Assembly: GCA_902585365.1 (NCBI GenBank)
Contig: CACIDF010000006.1
Span: 1 to 45,254 of the forward strand
Source: an uncultured Pelagibacteraceae bacterium
GTDB lineage: Bacteria; Pseudomonadota; Alphaproteobacteria; Pelagibacterales; Pelagibacteraceae
Direction of reading: 5' to 3'
DNA: 45,254 nucleotides
This document shows, piece after piece, positions 31,810 to 40,231 of this stretch (its first letter is position 1; each line of letters begins with the position of its first letter). The notes beneath the pieces are model-generated. The model saw only the letters and a list, made by a program, of their open reading frames with translations, made no database searches and was not told the origin of the DNA. A program made the translations under genes and the position numbers.

Positions 31810-33495
31810 ATGAAAATCGATATTTTTATTCTTTTTTTTTTTTATTATATTTCTATTTTTTCAATATTAGGATACGGTATTTTTCTTCAAAGATTAATTA
31901 ACATATCTGAAAATAATAGAATCTGCCTTGGATACTCAGGATTGATTGGTATTTTTTTTTTAACTATATACTCTTATATTTCTCATTTATTTTATGCCCA
32001 TGGTATATATCATAATTTAATTATTTTGATTTTAGGGATATTTTTATTTTATAAAAATATTTTAGAAAAAAAATTTCACAACACAGATTTCAAAGTTTTA
32101 GTAGTAATTTTTTCACTATTATTTTTTTCTTTTTTAATTTTTAAATCTCATGATGATTTTCCTTATTATCATTTTCCGTACACATATTATTTAAATCAAA
32201 ACTCATTAATATTTGGAATAGGTCAATTAAATCATGGTTTTAGAACTCCGTCATCGTTATTTTATTTTAATTCGTTATTTTATTTACCAATAATAAAATA
32301 CTACTTATTTCATATTGGTTCAGCCGCCATTTTTGGCTCAGCAATTTTTATTTTTTTTTCAAACATCAAAGCCTCCATCCAAAAAAAAGACATAAATCAT
32401 ATCTATTTTTTTGATCTTCTAGCTTTAATTTTTATTTTAGTATTTTTTTACAGATTAGCAGAACATGGCACAGATAGATCAGCACAAATTTTAATTTTCT
32501 TAATAATAAGTGAAATTTTTAGAGCTTTCGCTGTAAAAAAAATTTCAATATTTGAAATATCTAAACTATCCATCATTTTTGCCCTCACTGTTTCTTTAAA
32601 AGCTTTTTATTTATTATATGGATTATTAATTATTCCTTTAATAATTGTTTTCTCAAAAAGAATTGGTTTTAAAGATTTACTAGAAAAAATATTATTTAAT
32701 AAAGCCTTTTACTTTTCAATTGTACTTTTGTGTTTAGTTTTAATTACAAATTTTTTTAATACTGGTTGTTTGGTTTACCCTATAAAGGTTGTTTGTTTCA
32801 CTGACTTTGAATGGTCTATTCAACTAAAAGAAATCGAAAAAATGGCACTCCACTATGAAAATTGGTCAAAGGCTGGCATGACACCTAATTTTAAGGTTGA
32901 TGATCCCAACAACTATGTGAAAAATTTTAATTGGACAGACCGTTGGTTTAATACTTATTTTTTCTTTAAAGTTTCAGACTTCTTGTTGGGGGTAATATTT
33001 TTATTATTTATTTTTGGAATAACATTTTTTTCAAAAAAAAAATTAAAAAAAAATATAAAAAAAGAAATTTTCTTTGTATACGCAATAATGATTATCCTAT
33101 TAATTGAATGGTTTATAAATCATCCAGCTTTAAGATATGGAGGATATTCATTAATTGCTATAATTCTTTTCGTACCTTTCTCTTTAATATTTGAAAAATA
33201 TAAAACAAAAATTTATTTAATTAAAAAAAAAACTTTTATTATAATATTAATTGGAATTACAATTTTTACTTTTAGAAATTTCGATAGACTTATTAAAGAG
33301 AATAAAAAGTATAATTATAATGTTTTAATAAATCCTTATTACAAAGTTAACGATAGATATTTTTATATAGAAAATAAAATATATGATTTAATAAATAACT
33401 ATAAATTATGCAAAAAAAATAAAACAAAATGCAACCAAGATGGTCCCTTTATAATAAAAAGAATGAATAAACATTTATTAATTAAAAATAGATGA
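31810..33495 (+). CDS. Polytopic membrane protein of surface-glycan island, function unknown (GT-C-like?)
   Basis: A 561-residue protein with about ten or more hydrophobic segments, very rich in Phe, Ile, Leu, Tyr and Lys. An acidic-aromatic loop, HDDFPYYHF (114-122), follows an early membrane helix, similar in placement to the catalytic Asp loop of lipid-linked GT-C glycosyltransferases. A second large loop (about 335-380) contains several Trp. The C-terminal 60 residues look soluble and Lys-rich. It might be a GT-C transferase or a polymerase of the glycan; neither is proven. A 12-T run (31832-31843) lies at codons 8-12. It overlaps the FkbM gene by four bases. Confidence 0.6.
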   Translation: MKIDIFILFFFYYISIFSILGYGIFLQRLINISENNRICLGYSGLIGIFFLTIYSYISHLFYAHGIYHNLIILILGIFLFYKNILEKKFHNTDFKVLVVIFSLLFFSFLIFKSHDDFPYYHFPYTYYLNQNSLIFGIGQLNHGFRTPSSLFYFNSLFYLPIIKYYLFHIGSAAIFGSAIFIFFSNIKASIQKKDINHIYFFDLLALIFILVFFYRLAEHGTDRSAQILIFLIISEIFRAFAVKKISIFEISKLSIIFALTVSLKAFYLLYGLLIIPLIIVFSKRIGFKDLLEKILFNKAFYFSIVLLCLVLITNFFNTGCLVYPIKVVCFTDFEWSIQLKEIEKMALHYENWSKAGMTPNFKVDDPNNYVKNFNWTDRWFNTYFFFKVSDFLLGVIFLLFIFGITFFSKKKLKKNIKKEIFFVYAIMIILLIEWFINHPALRYGGYSLIAIILFVPFSLIFEKYKTKIYLIKKKTFIIILIGITIFTFRNFDRLIKENKKYNYNVLINPYYKVNDRYFYIENKIYDLINNYKLCKKNKTKCNQDGPFIIKRMNKHLLIKNR

Positions 33496-34220
33496 TCAAA
33501 CTTTTTACATTATCAGTGTTAAATTTTTTTGATTTTTTTCATAAAAAAAAATTGCTTGCTTTTTTAAAAAAAAACAAATTTGATAATTTTAAAATTGTGT
33601 TTGATGTTGGAGCGCATAAAGGAGAAACTATAGAACTTTTTTTAAAACATTTTAAAATAGAAAAACTTTATTCTTTTGAAGCTAGTTATATATCTTTCGA
33701 AAATTTAAAAAAAAGGATAAATAGAATATTAATTAAAAAAAACAGATCTAAAGTTATCATTGAGAATATTGCTCTTGGTAAAGAAAACAAAGAAATCAAG
33801 ATTAAGCATATGAATGAAAGCTCCTCGTCAACAATTAAAGAATTCAATACAAGTTCTGACTATTTTAAAAAAAAAAGAAAATTACTTTTTAATTTTAAAA
33901 AACACAATTTTTTTAAGGAAATTACAGCTTATCAACAAAGTATAGATGATTACATGCTTAAAAAAAAAATTTTAAAATTAGATTTTTTGAAAATAGACAC
34001 TGAAGGGTATGAATTTGAAATTTTATTGGGAGCAAAAAAAAATATCAAAAATATCAATATAATTTTATTTGAACATCACTATCATGATATGATTAAAAAA
34101 AACTATAAATTTAGTGATGTCCATAATTTATTAAATAAAAACAATTTTGAACAAATATACAAAGCTAAGATGCCTTTTAGAAAAACTTTTGAATACATAT
34201 ATAAGAATAAGACTTATTAA
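33492..34220 (+). CDS. FkbM-family methyltransferase
   Basis: A 242-residue SAM-dependent methyltransferase. The SAM-binding strand reads VFDVGAHKGETIELF, followed by an acidic end of strand 2 (YSFEA). The family-typical LDFLKIDTEGYEFEILLGA and FEHHYHD are present. FkbM-type enzymes O-methylate sugars or polyketide alcohols; in this island, methylation of a glycan sugar is the natural inference. It overlaps the preceding gene by four bases. The DNA is rich in A and T runs. The target is unknown. Confidence 0.86.
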   Translation: MIKLFTLSVLNFFDFFHKKKLLAFLKKNKFDNFKIVFDVGAHKGETIELFLKHFKIEKLYSFEASYISFENLKKRINRILIKKNRSKVIIENIALGKENKEIKIKHMNESSSSTIKEFNTSSDYFKKKRKLLFNFKKHNFFKEITAYQQSIDDYMLKKKILKLDFLKIDTEGYEFEILLGAKKNIKNINIILFEHHYHDMIKKNYKFSDVHNLLNKNNFEQIYKAKMPFRKTFEYIYKNKTY

Positions 34221-34262
34221 TCTTTACATTCTAAAAAATTAATTATATTAAAAAAATCATAA

Positions 34263-35306
34263 GTGAAAAAAAAAGCTCTTATTTTTGGTATTACAGGTCA
34301 AGACGGTTCTTATCTTGCAGAATTTTTATTAGAAAAAAAATATTTGGTGCATGGCGTAAAAAGAAGATCTTCATCAATTAACACTTTTAGGATAGATCAT
34401 ATTTATCAAGAGCCACATTCTAAATCTAGAAATTTTTTCTTACACTATGGAGATATTACTGACTCAACCTCAGTTTCAAAAATTATTGAGAAAATCAGGC
34501 CAGACGAAATATATAACTTAGCTGCACAATCTCATGTTGCCGTATCATTTGAGGTTCCAGAATATACGGCTAATGCTGATGCTCTTGGTGCTTTAAGAAT
34601 TTTAGAGGCTATAAAATTTCATAAGTTAGAAAAAAAGACAAAATTTTATCAAGCTGGTACCTCAGAAATGTATGGAAAAGTTCAAGAGTCTCCACAAAAT
34701 GAAAAGACTAATTTTTATCCATTAAGCCCATACGGTGTTGCAAAACTATATGCTCACTGGATAACAAAAAATTATAGAGAGGCTTACAATATTTTTGGAT
34801 CTAATGGAATATTGTTTAACCATGAGAGCCCAAGAAGAGGAGAAACCTTTGTAACAAAAAAAATAATTAGAGCTTTAGTCAGAATTAAAATGGGTAAACA
34901 AAAAAAACTTTTTTTAGGTAACTTAGATTCCAAAAGAGATTGGGGACATGCAAGAGATTATGTTGAAGCAATGTGGAAAATATTACAACAAAAAAAACCG
35001 GATGATTATGTTATTGCAACAGGAAAACAATTAAGTATTAGACAATTCATCAATTTAGTGGCAAAAAAATTAAATTTGAAAATCATTTGGAGAGGAAAGG
35101 GTCTTAATGAAAAAGGTATTGAAGTTAAAACAAAGAAAGATATCATATTAGTTGATAAAAATTATATAAGACCTTTAGATGTAAACACACTTCTAGGAAA
35201 TGCTTCAAAAGCTAGAAAAAAACTTTCTTGGAAACCTAAAACAAATATTAATCAGCTTATAAAAGAAATGATTTCAGAAGAAATTAATATTTTAAATGCT
35301 AAGTAA
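34263..35306 (+). CDS. gmd: GDP-mannose 4,6-dehydratase
   Basis: A 347-residue extended-SDR enzyme converting GDP-mannose to GDP-4-keto-6-deoxymannose. NADP-binding GITGQDGSY is at 9-17, then [15 protein letters not shown]. The catalytic Thr/Glu box GTSEMYGK and Y-x3-K in [12 protein letters not shown] are intact, as are [16 protein letters not shown] and [15 protein letters not shown], diagnostic for GMD. The start codon is GTG at 34263. It overlaps fcl by 11 bases, so the two sequential enzymes of GDP-L-fucose synthesis are coupled. Confidence 0.96.
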   Translation: MKKKALIFGITGQDGSYLAEFLLEKKYLVHGVKRRSSSINTFRIDHIYQEPHSKSRNFFLHYGDITDSTSVSKIIEKIRPDEIYNLAAQSHVAVSFEVPEYTANADALGALRILEAIKFHKLEKKTKFYQAGTSEMYGKVQESPQNEKTNFYPLSPYGVAKLYAHWITKNYREAYNIFGSNGILFNHESPRRGETFVTKKIIRALVRIKMGKQKKLFLGNLDSKRDWGHARDYVEAMWKILQQKKPDDYVIATGKQLSIRQFINLVAKKLNLKIIWRGKGLNEKGIEVKTKKDIILVDKNYIRPLDVNTLLGNASKARKKLSWKPKTNINQLIKEMISEEINILNAK

Positions 35307-36225
35307 AAAAACAAAAATTTTTCTTGCTGGTCATAAGGGTATGGTAGGCTCTTCAATACTTAAAAAACTTAGAGAAAATGGATATTCAAATCTACTTCTA
35401 GCTGATAAAAACAAACTAAATTTATTAGATCAGAGGAAAGTATATGATTATCTTAAGAAAAAAAAACCCAAACTTGTAATTATTGCAGCTGCAAAAGTCG
35501 GCGGGATACTTGCAAACTCAAATTTTAAAGAAAAATTTTTATACGAAAACCTACAAATAAAAAATAACTTAATTCACGGATCCTACTTAGCTAAAGTAAA
35601 AAATTTGATTTTTTTAGGATCAAGTTGTATTTATCCAAGAAATTGTAAACAGCCAATGAATGAAAAATATCTTTTGTCAGGAAAACTTGAAGAGACTAAT
35701 GATGCTTACGCTATTGCAAAAATTGCTGGTATATACATGTGTAAAAATTATTCTAAAACTTATAATTTAAACTACAAATGCTTGATGCCGCCAAATATGT
35801 ATGGCCCAGGTGATAATTACAATTTACGAAACTCGCACTTTTTTTCAGCTTTGCTAAGAAAAATTCATATTGCTAAAACAAAAAATAAAAAAAAAATTGT
35901 TTTGTGGGGTTCTGGAAATGCTAAGAGAGAATTAATGTTTGTTGATGATTTTGCAGACTCTGTGATTTTTTTTATGAGTAAAAAAATTAAGGAGCCATTT
36001 TTAAATATTGGCACAGGAAAAAGTTACTCTATAAAATGGTTTGCCGAGTTTTTAATGAAAAAAATTGGAGTAAAATTAAAGATAAAATATGATAAAAGCA
36101 AACCAGATGGAATGCCAAAAAAATGTCTTGATATATCATTAGCTAGAAAATATGGCTGGAGATCCAGTGTTAATTTTGATGAAGGTTTTTATATTACTTA
36201 TAAAGATTTTCAAAAAAATTATTAA
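35296..36225 (+). CDS. fcl: GDP-L-fucose synthase
   Basis: A 309-residue epimerase-reductase turning GDP-4-keto-6-deoxymannose into GDP-L-fucose. Rossmann GHKGMVGSS is at 12-20; the SSCIYPR segment with the catalytic Ser/Cys, the Y-x3-K in [10 protein letters not shown], and [11 protein letters not shown] are family hallmarks, as is the C-terminal [10 protein letters not shown] (P-D-G-x-x-x-K). It is the last gene of the island, 53 bases before the 5S rRNA gene. No gene that is clearly a fucosyltransferase is seen in the window. Confidence 0.95.
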   Translation: MLSKKTKIFLAGHKGMVGSSILKKLRENGYSNLLLADKNKLNLLDQRKVYDYLKKKKPKLVIIAAAKVGGILANSNFKEKFLYENLQIKNNLIHGSYLAKVKNLIFLGSSCIYPRNCKQPMNEKYLLSGKLEETNDAYAIAKIAGIYMCKNYSKTYNLNYKCLMPPNMYGPGDNYNLRNSHFFSALLRKIHIAKTKNKKKIVLWGSGNAKRELMFVDDFADSVIFFMSKKIKEPFLNIGTGKSYSIKWFAEFLMKKIGVKLKIKYDKSKPDGMPKKCLDISLARKYGWRSSVNFDEGFYITYKDFQKNY

Positions 36226-36257
36226 AATCAACTAAAATTAAATATTTACAACCTTTT

Positions 36258-36263
36258 ATAATA
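36258..36263 (+). promoter_or_regulatory. -10 element of a predicted 5S rRNA promoter
   Basis: A perfect TATAAT sits 16 bases upstream of the mature 5S start and would give a transcript start near 36270. The -35 position (36235-36240) reads AAATTA and is not recognisable. A separate promoter is expected because no 16S or 23S gene lies upstream. Confidence 0.5.
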
Positions 36264-36278
36264 CAGTATAAGTCGGAT

Positions 36279-36395
36279 GCCTGGTGATTATTGCGAAGGT
36301 GTAATACCCGATCCCATTCCGAACTCGGAAGTCAAGCCCTTCTGCGCCGATGGTACTTTGTCTTAAGACATGGGAGAGTAGGACGTTGCCAGGCA
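36279..36395 (+). rRNA. rrf: 5S ribosomal RNA (not linked to 16S/23S)
   Basis: About 117 bases. Conserved 5S blocks are present: CCCGATCCCATTCCGAACTC (loop B/helix III), GCGCCGATGGTAC, and GGGAGAGTAGG (loop E/helix IV region). Terminal helix I forms between GCCTGG (36280-36285) and CCAGGC (36389-36394), which fixes the ends to within a base or two. No other rRNA gene is in the window. It lies between the polysaccharide island and rpmJ, whose start codon is eight bases downstream of the 5S end, with no terminator between them. An open frame on the opposite strand here is not a gene. Confidence 0.96.
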
Positions 36396-36403
36396 AAATT
36401 ATT

Positions 36404-36529
36404 ATGAAAATTAAAAGTTCCCTTAAATCATTAAAAAAAAGAGATTTGAATTCTAAGATGGTCAAAAGAAGAGGGAGAGTTTATATAATTAATAAAAAAA
36501 ATCCAAAATTTAAAGCAAGACAAAAATAA
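36404..36529 (+). CDS. rpmJ: 50S ribosomal protein L36 (cysteine-free form)
   Basis: A 41-residue basic protein whose end, [15 protein letters not shown], is the alphaproteobacterial L36 C-terminus; the start [13 protein letters not shown] is also typical. The canonical L36 has a C-x2-C...C...H zinc ribbon. This protein has no cysteine at all, the zinc-independent (C-) form. It starts eight bases after the 5S rRNA end and finishes five bases before the cox subunit IV gene. The only purine-rich stretch upstream that could act as a Shine-Dalgarno (AGG) is formed by the 3' end of 5S itself. Confidence 0.94.
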   Translation: MKIKSSLKSLKKRDLNSKMVKRRGRVYIINKKNPKFKARQK

Positions 36530-36534
36530 AGTTT

Positions 36535-36645
36535 ATGGATAATGACAGTCATAAAAAAACTTGGGAAAATTTCACAAAATTTGTTTTTTGGGGGACAATA
36601 TCAGTTATTGCTATATTAGTAGTCTTAGCTATTGTTTTATTATAA
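36535..36645 (+). CDS. aa3-type cytochrome c oxidase subunit IV
   Basis: A 36-residue single-pass membrane protein: a polar N-terminus with HKKTWENFTKF followed by one hydrophobic helix (about 17-36). This matches the small bacterial aa3 oxidase subunit IV family (COX4_pro_2), in which the H-x2-T-W-x2-F-x-K pattern is conserved. Its role in the oxidase is peripheral. It is located away from any cox genes, between rpmJ and pntAA; the position before pntAA recurs in Alphaproteobacteria. Confidence 0.85.
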   Translation: MDNDSHKKTWENFTKFVFWGTISVIAILVVLAIVLL

Positions 36646-36662
36646 ATTCAAGAAAAAAATTG

Positions 36663-37751
36663 ATGATTATTGGATCTGTTAGTGAAAATAAAGACACTGA
36701 GAAAAGAATTTCAGTCACGCCTGATAATGTAAAAAAATTTATTTCAAATGGTTTTAAAGTATATCTTGAAAAAAACTATGGTGAACACCTTGACATAAAT
36801 GATGAAAAATTTGCAGTAAATGGTGCAGAGATTTTTAGCAATAAAGAAAAAATTATAAAAGAATCTGATATTTTATTACAGTTAAATTTACCAGACGAAG
36901 ATGATTTGAGAATTTTAAGTCCAAACAAAAATTTGATAGGGGTTTTTGACCCAGAAAAAAATAAAAATATTATATCAAAACTTTCCGGAAATAAAATTAA
37001 TGTTTTTTCATTGGAATTGCTTCCACGAATTACTCGTGCTCAGTCGATGGATATTCTGTCTTCTCAAGCAAACCTTGCTGGTTATAAAGCGGTTGTTGAT
37101 GCATTTTCATTTTTTAATAAAGCAATACCAATGATGATGACTGCAGCTGGTACTATACCTGCAGCGAAGGTTCTTATTGTAGGTGCTGGTGTTGCTGGAT
37201 TACAGGCTATAGCAACAGCAAAAAGAATGGGAGCAATTGTTTTTGCAACAGATGTTAGGATGGCCTCTAAAGAACAAGTTGAAAGTTTAGGTGGTAAATT
37301 TTTAGTTGTCGAGGGATCAGAAAATCTTGAGACATCCGGAGGATATGCAAAAGAAACTTCTGATGAATTTAAGAAAAAGCAAGAAGAGTTGTTGACTGAG
37401 ACATTAAAAAAAATTGATATAGTTGTTTGTACAGCCTTAATTCCTGGTAAAAAAGCTCCATTGATAATAAAAAAGGAAATGATTAAAGTAATGCCAAAAG
37501 GTTCAGTTATTTATGATTTGGCTGCTTCTCAAGGCGGCAATACAGAGTTTACAAAAGCAGATGAAATAGTCGATATGGAAGGGGTTAAAATTTTGGGAGA
37601 TAGTAATTTACTTAATAAACTTCCGATATCAGCATCAAATTTATATTCTAAAAATTTACTTAACTTTGTAATTAATTTGTACGATAAAAAAAATAATAAG
37701 ATTAATATAAACTTAGAAGATGAAATTATTAAAAAAACTTTGGTAAAATAG
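36663..37751 (+). CDS. pntAA: NAD(P) transhydrogenase subunit alpha, part 1
   Basis: A 362-residue NAD(H)-binding component (domain I) of the proton-translocating transhydrogenase, which reduces NADP+ with NADH using the proton gradient. Features: N-terminal EKRISVTPDNVKKF, the Rossmann motif VLIVGAGVAGLQAIATAKRM, ATDVRMASKEQVESLG, and TALIPGKKAPLII. The frame is open upstream to 36561, but that part overlaps the oxidase subunit IV gene; the ATG at 36663 gives the family N-terminus. The split into three subunits (AA, AB, B) is as in Rhodospirillum rubrum. Confidence 0.96.
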   Translation: MIIGSVSENKDTEKRISVTPDNVKKFISNGFKVYLEKNYGEHLDINDEKFAVNGAEIFSNKEKIIKESDILLQLNLPDEDDLRILSPNKNLIGVFDPEKNKNIISKLSGNKINVFSLELLPRITRAQSMDILSSQANLAGYKAVVDAFSFFNKAIPMMMTAAGTIPAAKVLIVGAGVAGLQAIATAKRMGAIVFATDVRMASKEQVESLGGKFLVVEGSENLETSGGYAKETSDEFKKKQEELLTETLKKIDIVVCTALIPGKKAPLIIKKEMIKVMPKGSVIYDLAASQGGNTEFTKADEIVDMEGVKILGDSNLLNKLPISASNLYSKNLLNFVINLYDKKNNKININLEDEIIKKTLVK

Positions 37752-37752
37752 T

Positions 37753-38055
37753 ATGGAAATAGATCCTTTTGTTTTTAGATTGAGTATATTTATTTTATCG
37801 ATATTTGTCGGTTATTATGTTGTATGGAGTGTAACCCCATCTCTTCATACGCCATTAATGTCAGTGACGAATGCGATTTCCTCAGTAATTATAGTTGGAG
37901 CAATAATTGCTGCATTAGCTGGAAATAATGAAAATATTTTTAATGAAGCAAGTGTATTTGGATTTTTAGCTATTATATTGGCCGCAGTCAATATTTTTGG
38001 AGGATTTTTAGTAACACAAAGAATGTTAGCAATGTACAAAAAGAAGAAAAAATGA
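37753..38055 (+). CDS. pntAB: NAD(P) transhydrogenase subunit alpha, part 2 (membrane)
   Basis: A 100-residue membrane protein with three or four hydrophobic helices forming part of the proton channel (domain II). PFVFRLSIFILSIFVGYYVV and HTPLMSVTNAISS are the family-typical segments; FLAIILAAVNIFGGF and VTQRML follow. It starts one base after the pntAA stop and overlaps pntB by four bases. Confidence 0.96.
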   Translation: MEIDPFVFRLSIFILSIFVGYYVVWSVTPSLHTPLMSVTNAISSVIIVGAIIAALAGNNENIFNEASVFGFLAIILAAVNIFGGFLVTQRMLAMYKKKKK

Positions 38056-39449
38056 TTTCAATAAATTTACTAGCGTTATTTTATCTAATTTCTGGGGTAT
38101 TATTTATCCTAGCTTTAAGAGGACTTTCTTCGCCTGAAACCTCTAGACAGGGAAATTTATTTGGTATTTTGGGGATGTCAATTGCTGTTATAGTAACATT
38201 TTTATCTATAGGTAATTTTTCAACTAGCTTTATTTATGTAATCGTGTTTCTTTTAATTGGTGGAAGCATTGGTGCATTTATTGCTTTTAAAATACCCATG
38301 ACTGCAATGCCAGAGTTAGTAGCTGGTTTTCATAGCTTAGTTGGTCTAGCAGCAGTTTTTGTAGCAATTTCTGCTTTTCTAAATCCAGAGGCTTTTAATC
38401 TTGGTTTTACAGGAAATATTAAGCTTGCAAGTTTGATAGAAATGTCAATAGGTGCAGCTGTTGGAGCAATAACTTTTTCAGGCTCAATAATTGCATTTCT
38501 AAAATTAAGAGGAATAATGTCAGGGGCACCAATAATATTTCCTGGGCAACATATATTGAATTTACTTATTTTAATATCCATTATTGTTTTAACTTATTTT
38601 CTTTGTACAACGCAAAATTCAAATTTATTTTGGTCTTTAATCGCGATCTCTTTTTTGGTTGGCATATTATTAATAATACCCATAGGCGGAGCTGATATGC
38701 CTGTTGTAATTTCAATGTTGAACTCTTATTCAGGTTGGGCAGCTGCGGGAATTGGTTTCACCTTAGAAAACACAGCTCTTATTATTACAGGTGCCTTAGT
38801 GGGCTCATCAGGAGCGATATTGTCATATATAATGTGTAAAGGAATGAATAGATCCTTCTTTAGTGTCATCCTAGGAGGGTTTGGAGGAACTGATCAAATA
38901 TCAAAATCAAATAATAAAGAACAAAAACCTGTCAAAAGTGGGAACTCAGATGATGCTGCTTTTTTAATGAAAAATGCTTCTTCAGTTATCATTGTACCAG
39001 GTTATGGAATGGCTGTTGCGCAGGCCCAACATGCGTTGAGAGAAATGGTAGACACATTAAAGAAGAACGGTATAAAGGTCTCATACGCAATACATCCCGT
39101 AGCAGGAAGAATGCCTGGTCACATGAATGTATTATTAGCAGAGGCGAATGTCCCCTACGACGAAGTCTTTGAACTAGAGGAAATTAACAATGATTTTGCT
39201 AATTGTGATGTAGCATATGTTATTGGAGCTAATGATGTCACAAATCCAGTTGCAAAAACAGATCCACAAAGCCCCATTTACGGTATGCCGATTTTAGATG
39301 TGGAAAAAGCAAAATCAGTTTTATTTGTAAAAAGAAGTCTTTCACCAGGCTATGCTGGAGTAGACAATGACTTATTTTATAGAGAAAATACTTTAATGTT
39401 ATTTGCTGATGCAAAAAAAATGACTGAGGACATTATTAAAAGTTTTTAA
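38052..39449 (+). CDS. pntB: NAD(P) transhydrogenase subunit beta
   Basis: A 465-residue protein combining the remaining membrane helices (domain II, about 1-265) and the NADP(H)-binding domain III. Visible: MPELVAGFHSLVGLAAVFVA, LNSYSGWAAAGIGF, then the NADP site VIIVPGYGMAVAQAQHALRE, HPVAGRMPGHMNVLLAEANV, and YVIGANDVTNPVAKTDP. These are all intact. It is coupled to pntAB by a four-base overlap and followed after two bases by the transaldolase gene. A membrane transhydrogenase would supply NADPH from respiration. Confidence 0.97.
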   Translation: MISINLLALFYLISGVLFILALRGLSSPETSRQGNLFGILGMSIAVIVTFLSIGNFSTSFIYVIVFLLIGGSIGAFIAFKIPMTAMPELVAGFHSLVGLAAVFVAISAFLNPEAFNLGFTGNIKLASLIEMSIGAAVGAITFSGSIIAFLKLRGIMSGAPIIFPGQHILNLLILISIIVLTYFLCTTQNSNLFWSLIAISFLVGILLIIPIGGADMPVVISMLNSYSGWAAAGIGFTLENTALIITGALVGSSGAILSYIMCKGMNRSFFSVILGGFGGTDQISKSNNKEQKPVKSGNSDDAAFLMKNASSVIIVPGYGMAVAQAQHALREMVDTLKKNGIKVSYAIHPVAGRMPGHMNVLLAEANVPYDEVFELEEINNDFANCDVAYVIGANDVTNPVAKTDPQSPIYGMPILDVEKAKSVLFVKRSLSPGYAGVDNDLFYRENTLMLFADAKKMTEDIIKSF

Positions 39450-39451
39450 AA

Positions 39452-40147
39452 GTGACTCAAATTTATTGTGATATTGCTGATTTAAAAACTATTAAAAAGT
39501 ACTCCAAAAAGAAGATTGTTAAGGGATTTACTACCAATCCTAGTTTAATGAGAAAAGCAGGTGCAAAAAATTACGAATTATACTCTAAAGAAATCCTTAA
39601 AGTTTGTAAAGATAAACCAATTTCTTTCGAAGTATTTGCAGATGATCATAATAATATTTTAAAACAAGCACTAAAAATTAAGTCTTGGGGTAAAAACGTT
39701 TATGTAAAAATACCAGTAGAAAACTCAAAAGGAGTTTTCACGGGTAACGTAATCCACGAATTAAGTAAAAATAATATTAAAATGAATATCACAGCAGTTT
39801 ATACTTTTAAGCAAACTCTAAAAATATTAAGTAATTTAAAAAGAAATTCTAATGTTATTATATCAATATTTGCTGGAAGAGCTGGAGATGCAGGAAAGGA
39901 CCCGATTCCAGAAATAAAAAAAAGTATTCAGGCGGCAAAAAAATTTAAAAAAGTAAAAATACTTTGGGCAAGTGTTAGAGAACCTTATAACTATTTACAA
40001 GCTTCACAACTTGGGTGTCATATAATAACAATTCCACCTAATATTATCTCAAAAATTGAAAAATTCGGTAAATCATTTAAAAGTTTGACTAGAGATACTG
40101 TTAAGGCTTTTTTAGATGATAGTAGAAAATCTAAATTTAAAATTTGA
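39452..40147 (+). CDS. Transaldolase (small, fructose-6-phosphate aldolase-like subfamily)
   Basis: A 231-residue TIM-barrel enzyme of the short transaldolase/F6P aldolase family. D7 in YCDIAD, TTNPSLM at 27-33, and Schiff-base K86 in YVKIPVE are seen, with ISIFAGRAGDAGKDP and ILWASVREPYN downstream. It transfers dihydroxyacetone units in the non-oxidative pentose phosphate pathway, or cleaves fructose 6-phosphate. Sequence alone does not separate the two activities. The start is GTG, two bases after the pntB stop. Its stop lies four bases from the 3' end of the convergent initiator tRNA gene. Confidence 0.9.
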   Translation: MTQIYCDIADLKTIKKYSKKKIVKGFTTNPSLMRKAGAKNYELYSKEILKVCKDKPISFEVFADDHNNILKQALKIKSWGKNVYVKIPVENSKGVFTGNVIHELSKNNIKMNITAVYTFKQTLKILSNLKRNSNVIISIFAGRAGDAGKDPIPEIKKSIQAAKKFKKVKILWASVREPYNYLQASQLGCHIITIPPNIISKIEKFGKSFKSLTRDTVKAFLDDSRKSKFKI

Positions 40148-40151
40148 AGAT

Positions 40152-40228
<77 letters not shown>

Positions 40229-40231
40229 ATG

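Noticed and set aside
29971..36225. Mobile element or prophage origin for the island
   Set aside because: No integrase, transposase, terminal repeats or attachment-site duplication is visible; 5S at the right end is intact and not duplicated within the window.
36256..36465. Minus-strand open frame of 69 codons across the 5S gene
   Set aside because: It lies antisense to 5S rRNA and rpmJ, shows no protein-family feature, and is only open by chance.
36561..36662. N-terminal extension of pntAA
   Set aside because: The extra 34 codons overlap the cox subunit IV gene in another frame and do not resemble PntAA; the ATG at 36663 matches the family.
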